NCBI GenBank assembly: GCA_038258425.1
Contig: JBBSPV010000062.1
Span: forward strand, 1-17,151
Reading direction: 5' to 3'
Source of the DNA: DATLGB01 sp038258425
GTDB taxonomy: Bacteria > Actinomycetota > Thermoleophilia > Solirubrobacterales > Solirubrobacteraceae
DNA length: 17,151 nucleotides
Below the pieces are notes generated by a model. The model saw only the letters and a list, made by a program, of their open reading frames with translations, searched no databases and was not told where the DNA came from. Position numbers and translations under genes: made by a program. Position 1 is the stretch's first letter, and each line of letters begins with the position of its first letter. Shown here piece after piece: positions 14,453 to 17,151 of this stretch.

Positions 14453-15372
14453 TACCTCGCGCGGACCTCCTCGGTGGCTTCCCAGTCGCGCAGCGCGCGC
14501 TCGACCGCGGCCCCGAAGGCGTGCAGGCGCACGCCGAAGGCCGGGCCGGCGGAGTCGTCGCGGGGCAGCAGGTCGGAATCCAGGGACTCCATCAGGGGCT
14601 CGATCAGCCCGACGTCCTCGCCCGCGATGCGGGCGGCCACCACGGAGGCGATCGGCGTCAGGGAGAAGCCGAGTCTGACCGCCGGGCGCGCGACGAGCAT
14701 CTCGTCGGCGATCCGGTCGATCATCTCGGCGTAGGTCAGGCGGTCCGGACCGGCGAGGTCCCAGGCGCGGTCGCCGAGCGCCGCGGGCGCGGTCGCCGCC
14801 GCACGCAGGAAGGCCGTGACGTCGCGCCCGTCCACGGGCTGGGTCGCGTTGGCGGCCCAGGCGGGCAGCGGCGTGATCGGCACCCGCTCCACGAGGCGCA
14901 CGAGGAAGCGGAAGGAGCGCGAGCCGGCGGCGATGACGATCGAGGCCCGGAAGGCGATGGAGCCGGGCACGGCGCCCAGCAGCGTCTCCTCGACCGCCAG
15001 GCGTGAGCCGAGGTGGCGCGAGACGGCGTGCTCGCCGCCCGGCAGCAGGCCACCGAGGTAGACGATGCGCCGCACGCCGGCGCGCCGGGCGGCCTCGGCG
15101 AAGTGGTCGGCGGAGCGCAACTCGGCGGTGTCGAAGCCGCCGCTCGAGCCCGCCTCCATGGAGTGGATGAGGTAGTAGGCGACCTCGACGCCCTCCAGGG
15201 CCGCGTCCAGGCCGGCCCCCGTCAGCGCGTCGCCCTCGACGACGTCGGCGACCGCGTCGGGCGCGCGGCGGGCGTCCCGGGTGAAGCCGCGCACGTCGTG
15301 ACCGGCCGCGGCTAGGGCGGGGGCGAGGGAGCTCCCGATGGAGCCGGTGATGCCGGTGACGAGGGTCTGCAT
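14452..15372 (-). CDS. NAD(P)-binding atypical SDR (NmrA/NAD-epimerase-like) protein
   Basis: A 306-residue Rossmann-fold protein of the atypical/extended SDR group. It begins MQTLVTGITGSIGSSLAPAL with the glycine motif GITGSIGS (7-14). Then come VVEGDALTGAGLDAALEGVE and the marker YYLIHSM (about 66-72), typical of the actinobacterial NAD(P)H-binding proteins often joined to DUF2867. RRIVYLGGLLP replaces the strict Tyr-x3-Lys catalytic pair, so enzymatic activity is uncertain. The second half has FRASIVIAAGSRSFRFLVRLVERVPITPLPAW, the usual downstream region, and the QPVDGRDVTAFL segment. There is no DUF2867 domain after it; instead an SRPBCC protein is encoded with overlapping stop and start. 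DUF2867 is itself sometimes described as SRPBCC-like, so the split pair may correspond to that fusion (inference). The start is ATG 15372. Confidence 0.88.
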   Translation of the reverse strand: MQTLVTGITGSIGSSLAPALAAAGHDVRGFTRDARRAPDAVADVVEGDALTGAGLDAALEGVEVAYYLIHSMEAGSSGGFDTAELRSADHFAEAARRAGVRRIVYLGGLLPGGEHAVSRHLGSRLAVEETLLGAVPGSIAFRASIVIAAGSRSFRFLVRLVERVPITPLPAWAANATQPVDGRDVTAFLRAAATAPAALGDRAWDLAGPDRLTYAEMIDRIADEMLVARPAVRLGFSLTPIASVVAARIAGEDVGLIEPLMESLDSDLLPRDDSAGPAFGVRLHAFGAAVERALRDWEATEEVRAR

Positions 15373-15480
15373 GCGGGAAGCGGGGCTCTACCCGGTACGC
15401 GGCCACCCTGCGCGCGGATCGAAAACGGCCCAGGTTGCGGAGTGGCGGTTCCGCTAGGACGGCGAAACCGGCGTGAAAAC

Positions 15481-15598
15481 CTCGTCTCAGCGGGGAGGAC
15501 GACAAAAGGCAGCGATTTGCGGCATGCCCCCTGGCGCCCGGGAGGTGCTTGGGGTTCACTGGCGACGTCCCGCTGGAGGGGACGCTCAAATCGCCGTC
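15481..15598 (+). ncRNA. Candidate structured 5' leader: three-way junction RNA
   Basis: The stretch can fold as a hairpin (82-86 with 98-102 of 15400+, 11-base loop), then a closed three-way junction. The junction has outer stem GCGATTTG (15512-15519) with CAAATCGC (15587-15594), extendable past one mismatch. It also has an inner hairpin 15528-15554 (CCCC/GGGG plus GCGCC/GGTGC with a CGGGA loop) and an inner hairpin 15566-15584 (CGTCCC/GGGACG with a 7-base loop). The outer stem contains an A/T-rich core in a very GC-rich region, which makes chance pairing less likely. It lies 35-110 bases before the ATG of the Cys-rich gene. I compared it mentally with the common riboswitch consensus motifs and none matched. 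Whether it is a riboswitch, another leader or a small RNA is unknown. Confidence 0.4.
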
Positions 15599-15601
15599 CC
15601 G

Positions 15602-15618
15602 TCCGGGTCGGCTCGACC
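15602..15618 (+). promoter_or_regulatory. Small hairpin directly before the ribosome site of the Cys-rich gene
   Basis: GGTCG-GCT-CGACC forms a 5-bp stem with a 3-base loop, extended past a G-G mismatch by two more C-G pairs. GGGGAG follows directly and serves as ribosome site for ATG 15629. It could tune translation start together with the upstream junction. Confidence 0.35.
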
Positions 15619-15628
15619 GGGGAGACGG

Positions 15629-15850
15629 ATGTCGCGCAAGGCGGGCAGGGTGTCGTGCGAGGAGTGCTTCTTTCGGCGCAACGGCTTGTGCGCGCTGACG
15701 GACTGCGAGCCATGCCCGACCTTCCGCCCGAACCACCCGGACGGCCTACGCCCGCCGCAGCAGCTGCGCTTCGTGTTCCGGCAGGAGCGCCGCCGCCAGT
15801 CGGCCTGGGCCTTTCCCGACGCCCAGCAGCAGGCCGCCCTGCACGCCTGA
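15629..15850 (+). CDS. Small Cys-rich (zinc-ribbon-like) conserved hypothetical protein
   Basis: A 73-residue protein, MSRKAGRVSCEECFFRRNGL at the N-terminus, with five cysteines (10, 13, 21, 26, 29) in a C-x2-C-x7-C-x4-C-x2-C pattern, then PTFRP. The first and last CxxC pairs could ligate a metal such as zinc. After residue 40 the protein is Pro/Gln/Arg-rich with LRFVFRQERRR and probably has no compact fold. I recall similar short CEEC-FFRR-LCAL proteins in actinobacteria but cannot name a function; this is memory of a pattern, not a search. GGGGAG sits 4-5 bases before the ATG. A longer frame from 15473 would run through the structured leader and was not used. The convergent nuclease-like gene follows after a palindrome-rich gap. 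Confidence 0.72.
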   Translation: MSRKAGRVSCEECFFRRNGLCALTDCEPCPTFRPNHPDGLRPPQQLRFVFRQERRRQSAWAFPDAQQQAALHA

Positions 15851-15852
15851 GC

Positions 15853-15882
15853 GGGGCGGGGCGGGGCGGGGCGGGGCGGGGC
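15853..15882. repeat. Pentanucleotide tandem repeat (GGGGC)6
   Basis: Six perfect GGGGC units begin two bases after the stop of the Cys-rich gene. Six G4 runs can form a G-quadruplex on the plus strand. Perfect short tandem repeats mutate in copy number easily. Confidence 0.95.
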
Positions 15883-15891
15883 GGTGGATCG

Positions 15892-15949
15892 GCTCCGTCG
15901 CGCGCGCGCGGCGGAGCGCCGCCGCGCTCGCGCCGGCGGAGCGCCGCCG
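15892..15949. repeat. GC-rich hairpin and 15-base direct repeat
   Basis: GCTCCG (15892-15897) pairs with CGGAGC (15912-15917). GGCGGAGCGCCGCCG occurs twice, at 15910-15924 and 15935-15949, with a 25-base period. Each copy contains its own short GGCG/CGCC dyad. Together with the adjacent palindrome this may act as terminator between the converging genes. Confidence 0.7.
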
Positions 15950-15952
15950 GCC

Positions 15953-16004
15953 GAGCGTCAGTCGCCGCCTGGCCGTCCTGGCGACCACCGCGCGACTGAC
16001 GCTC
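15953..16004. repeat. Palindromic element, left copy (13-bp perfect inverted repeat)
   Basis: GAGCGTCAGTCGC (15953-15965) and GCGACTGACGCTC (15992-16004) are perfect inverted repeats around a 26-base centre that can form an inner hairpin. The right arm contains two bases of the DUF559 gene's TGA stop (16003-16005). The outer arm and the inner pattern are shared with the two copies at the right end of the window (16977 and 17051). Confidence 0.9.
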
Positions 16005-16920
16005 ACGCGGCGAGCCCCAGTTCCGTCCGCCGGCGGTCCATCGCCGCCACGACCTCGGCGGCGACGGCCGCGGGCTGGCGCGTGATCTCCGCCCACGTGA
16101 AGCGCATCACGTCCCACCCGGCGGCGCCCAGGGCCCGGTCCTTCACCCGGTCGGCGTGGACGCCGACGAGCGAGACGTGGCTCGCCCGGTCGTCCGTCTC
16201 GACCACGAGCCGCAGCTGCGGCCAGGCGAAGTCGGCGAACCAGCGCCCGATCTGCACCTGCGTCTCCGGCAGCGGCAGGTCGTGGCGCGCGCAGAGCATG
16301 AGGAACGCCTCCTCGAGGCCGTCGTTGACGTCGCCCGGCACGTAGACGTTCAGGGCGCGCCGCAGCCGGCACTCGCGAAACGCGCCGGGCGGCGCGTCGG
16401 CGACCGCCGCGTGGAGGGCGACGAGATCCAGCCGGTGCAGCCGGACCGCCTGGCGGATGGCGCGCAGCAGCCCTCGCCGGTCGAGGATGCCGGCGAGGTC
16501 GCGGAGCGTCCGGGACACGGTGGTGATCGCGATCCCGGCGCGCACCGTGACGTCCTCTCGCCGCAGCACGTCCGAGCGGTGCAGGCGGATCCCGCTCGGC
16601 GCGGTCCGGCCCGCCTGCGTCGGCACGGTGACGTCGACGGGTGGGGGCGGGACGACCAGCATGCCGAAGTGCGCGGCGGCGTGCTGGTGGCTGAGCGCCG
16701 CGTCGGGGCCACAGGCCGCGACGGCGGCGCGCCACAGGGCGATCGGCTCGGTCGCCGGCCGCCCGACCGCGTGAACACCCGGATGGACCTCCAACAGTCG
16801 CCCCGTCGCCGTCCGGTGCCGGATCGCGGACCGAGAGAGACCGAGCTCGAGGAGCTCGGCGGTCGTGAGAATCCAGTCGCGGCGGCTTGCGGCGAGCTGG
16901 AGTCGTTGATCGGTCGTCAT
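16003..16920 (-). CDS. AbiEi-like N-terminal and DUF559 (PD-(D/E)xK nuclease-fold) protein
   Basis: A 305-residue protein of a type common in actinobacteria. Residues 1-60 resemble the winged-helix opening of AbiEi-type antitoxin proteins: RDWILTTAELLELGLSRSAI, then RLLEVHPGVHAVG. The middle (60-200) has SHQHAAAHFGM and LHRSDVLRREDV, typical of this architecture. Residues 200-305 are a DUF559/Vsr-like domain: EEAFLMLCARHDLPLPETQV, GRWFADFAWPQLRLVVETDD, then His248, Arg258, Asp261 and WDVMRFTWAEI. Asp230 and Glu241/Asp243 would be the metal ligands of the nuclease fold. Whether it cuts DNA is unknown. No toxin partner (AbiEii) is adjacent. ATG 16920 has AAGGA five bases upstream; a frame extending to 17109 merely translates the palindromes. 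The stop lies at the inner edge of the left palindrome. Confidence 0.85.
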   Translation of the reverse strand: MTTDQRLQLAASRRDWILTTAELLELGLSRSAIRHRTATGRLLEVHPGVHAVGRPATEPIALWRAAVAACGPDAALSHQHAAAHFGMLVVPPPPVDVTVPTQAGRTAPSGIRLHRSDVLRREDVTVRAGIAITTVSRTLRDLAGILDRRGLLRAIRQAVRLHRLDLVALHAAVADAPPGAFRECRLRRALNVYVPGDVNDGLEEAFLMLCARHDLPLPETQVQIGRWFADFAWPQLRLVVETDDRASHVSLVGVHADRVKDRALGAAGWDVMRFTWAEITRQPAAVAAEVVAAMDRRRTELGLAA

Positions 16921-16976
16921 GACCTTCCTTAGGCGACCGAGGCCCGAAACTCGCCCCCCTCCCCGTGTCCGCTCAA
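16921..16976 (-). promoter_or_regulatory. Upstream region and ribosome site of the DUF559 gene
   Basis: On the minus strand CCTAAGGAAGGTC directly precedes the ATG at 16920. AAGGA (16930-16926), five bases from the start, is a good Shine-Dalgarno sequence. The rest, to the first palindrome at 16977, shows no clear promoter boxes, so the promoter may lie within the palindromes. Confidence 0.5.
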
Positions 16977-17032
16977 AGCTCCAGTCGCCCTGTGGTCGTC
17001 CCAGCGGCCACAGCGCGACTGACGCTCCCCGG
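16977..17032. repeat. Palindromic element, right copy 1 (56 bases)
   Basis: Identical over 56 bases to the copy at 17051-17106, with a 74-base period. Outer arms CAGTCGC/GCGACTG enclose an inner hairpin CTGTGGTCG (16990-16998)/CGGCCACAG with loop TCCCAG. The outer GCGACTGACGCTC arm is the same as in the left copy at 15992-16004. Confidence 0.92.
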
Positions 17033-17050
17033 GGCGAGCAGGTCGCAGCG

Positions 17051-17106
17051 AGCTCCAGTCGCCCTGTGGTCGTCCCAGCGGCCACAGCGCGACTGACGCT
17101 CCCCGG
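17051..17106. repeat. Palindromic element, right copy 2 (56 bases)
   Basis: An exact duplicate of the copy at 16977-17032. The outer arm extends one step further here: GAGC (17050-17053) can pair with GCTC across a two-base internal loop, restoring the architecture of the left copy. The two copies are separated by 18 bases (17033-17050). Confidence 0.92.
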
Positions 17107-17120
17107 CACACGTCCGCGCG

Positions 17121-17145
17121 CGCCCCGCGCCCCGCGCCCCGCGCC
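17121..17145. repeat. Short tandem repeat of GCGCCCC units
   Basis: About three tandem copies of a 7-base GCGCCCC-type unit lie near the right edge of the window, followed by GCGCCGCG. Nothing else is recognised between 17107 and the end. Confidence 0.8.
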
Positions 17146-17151
17146 GCGCTC

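Larger units (their letters stand above)
15373..15628. other. Intergenic region between the SDR-like gene and the Cys-rich gene
   Basis: A 256-base divergent gap without a convincing gene. Its left third holds the unrecognised promoter of the SDR-like gene. The right part (from about 15481) holds a foldable segment listed separately. The A-rich bits (GAAAAC at 15421 and GTGAAAACC at 15473) stand out against the GC-rich surroundings. Confidence 0.5.

Noticed and set aside
15481..15628. Assignment of the leader to a known riboswitch (TPP, cobalamin, FMN, SAM types, c-di-GMP, ydaO, ykkC, fluoride, ZTP).
   Set aside because: None of the conserved core sequences that I know for these classes is present in order; only scattered short matches were found.
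16977..17106. The identical 56-base repeats as the start of a CRISPR array.
   Set aside because: There are only two copies, the intervening 18 bases are too short for a spacer, and no cas gene is present; the two-tier palindrome fits a REP-like element better.
16003..17109. A longer DUF559 protein starting at 17109.
   Set aside because: The extra N-terminus only translates the palindromic repeats; ATG 16920 has a good ribosome site and matches the expected start of the AbiEi-like domain.

Overview
The window looks like a chromosomal segment of a very GC-rich actinobacterium. The lineage guess is Thermoleophilia (Solirubrobacterales-like). It rests on base composition, the dnaX-ybaB-recR-lysC-asd order, the anchor-less succinate dehydrogenase and promoters that sit directly on start codons. 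This is inference: no rRNA or marker comparison was possible. Apart from the palindrome-rich right end, the region reads as core metabolism and housekeeping.

Layout. (1) 1-4479, plus strand: the 3' end of dnaX, then ybaB/ebfC and recR (replication and recombinational repair), then lysC and asd (the first and second steps of the aspartate pathway to Lys/Thr/Met), then a small VOC protein. Stops and starts overlap at dnaX/ybaB, lysC/asd and asd/VOC. lysC carries a strong internal start that should yield a separate regulatory beta subunit. (2) 4489-5687: a DUF1707 + LiaF-like protein, a short remnant resembling the start of an SMP-30/gluconolactonase gene, and a converging RsbW-like ATP-binding protein. 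(3) 5722-9523, minus strand: sdhA-sdhB-sdhE, a succinate dehydrogenase whose third subunit is a CCG-domain protein instead of membrane anchors. (4) 9631-13053: a minus-strand site-2 protease with CBS domains, divergent from icd-mdh on the plus strand. With sdhABE this places three TCA-cycle enzymes within about 7.5 kb. (5) 13115-15372, minus strand: an NAD(P)-binding SDR-like protein and an SRPBCC protein (overlapping), then a winged-helix protein with an AT-hook-like linker and a GNAT acetyltransferase that appears to start at CTG, overlapping the previous stop. (6) 15373-17151: a leader that can fold into a three-way junction ahead of a 73-residue Cys-rich protein, a GGGGC tandem repeat, and an AbiEi-like/DUF559 nuclease-fold gene bracketed by related palindromic elements.

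At several genes (lysC, the DUF1707 gene, sdhA, icd, the winged-helix gene) a TA-three-bases-T hexamer lies 6-10 bases before the ATG with no Shine-Dalgarno between. This is the geometry of leaderless or near-leaderless transcripts. The best candidates for something undescribed are the three-way-junction leader with its Cys-rich gene, and the palindrome-bracketed nuclease gene. Both are proposals from sequence pattern only.
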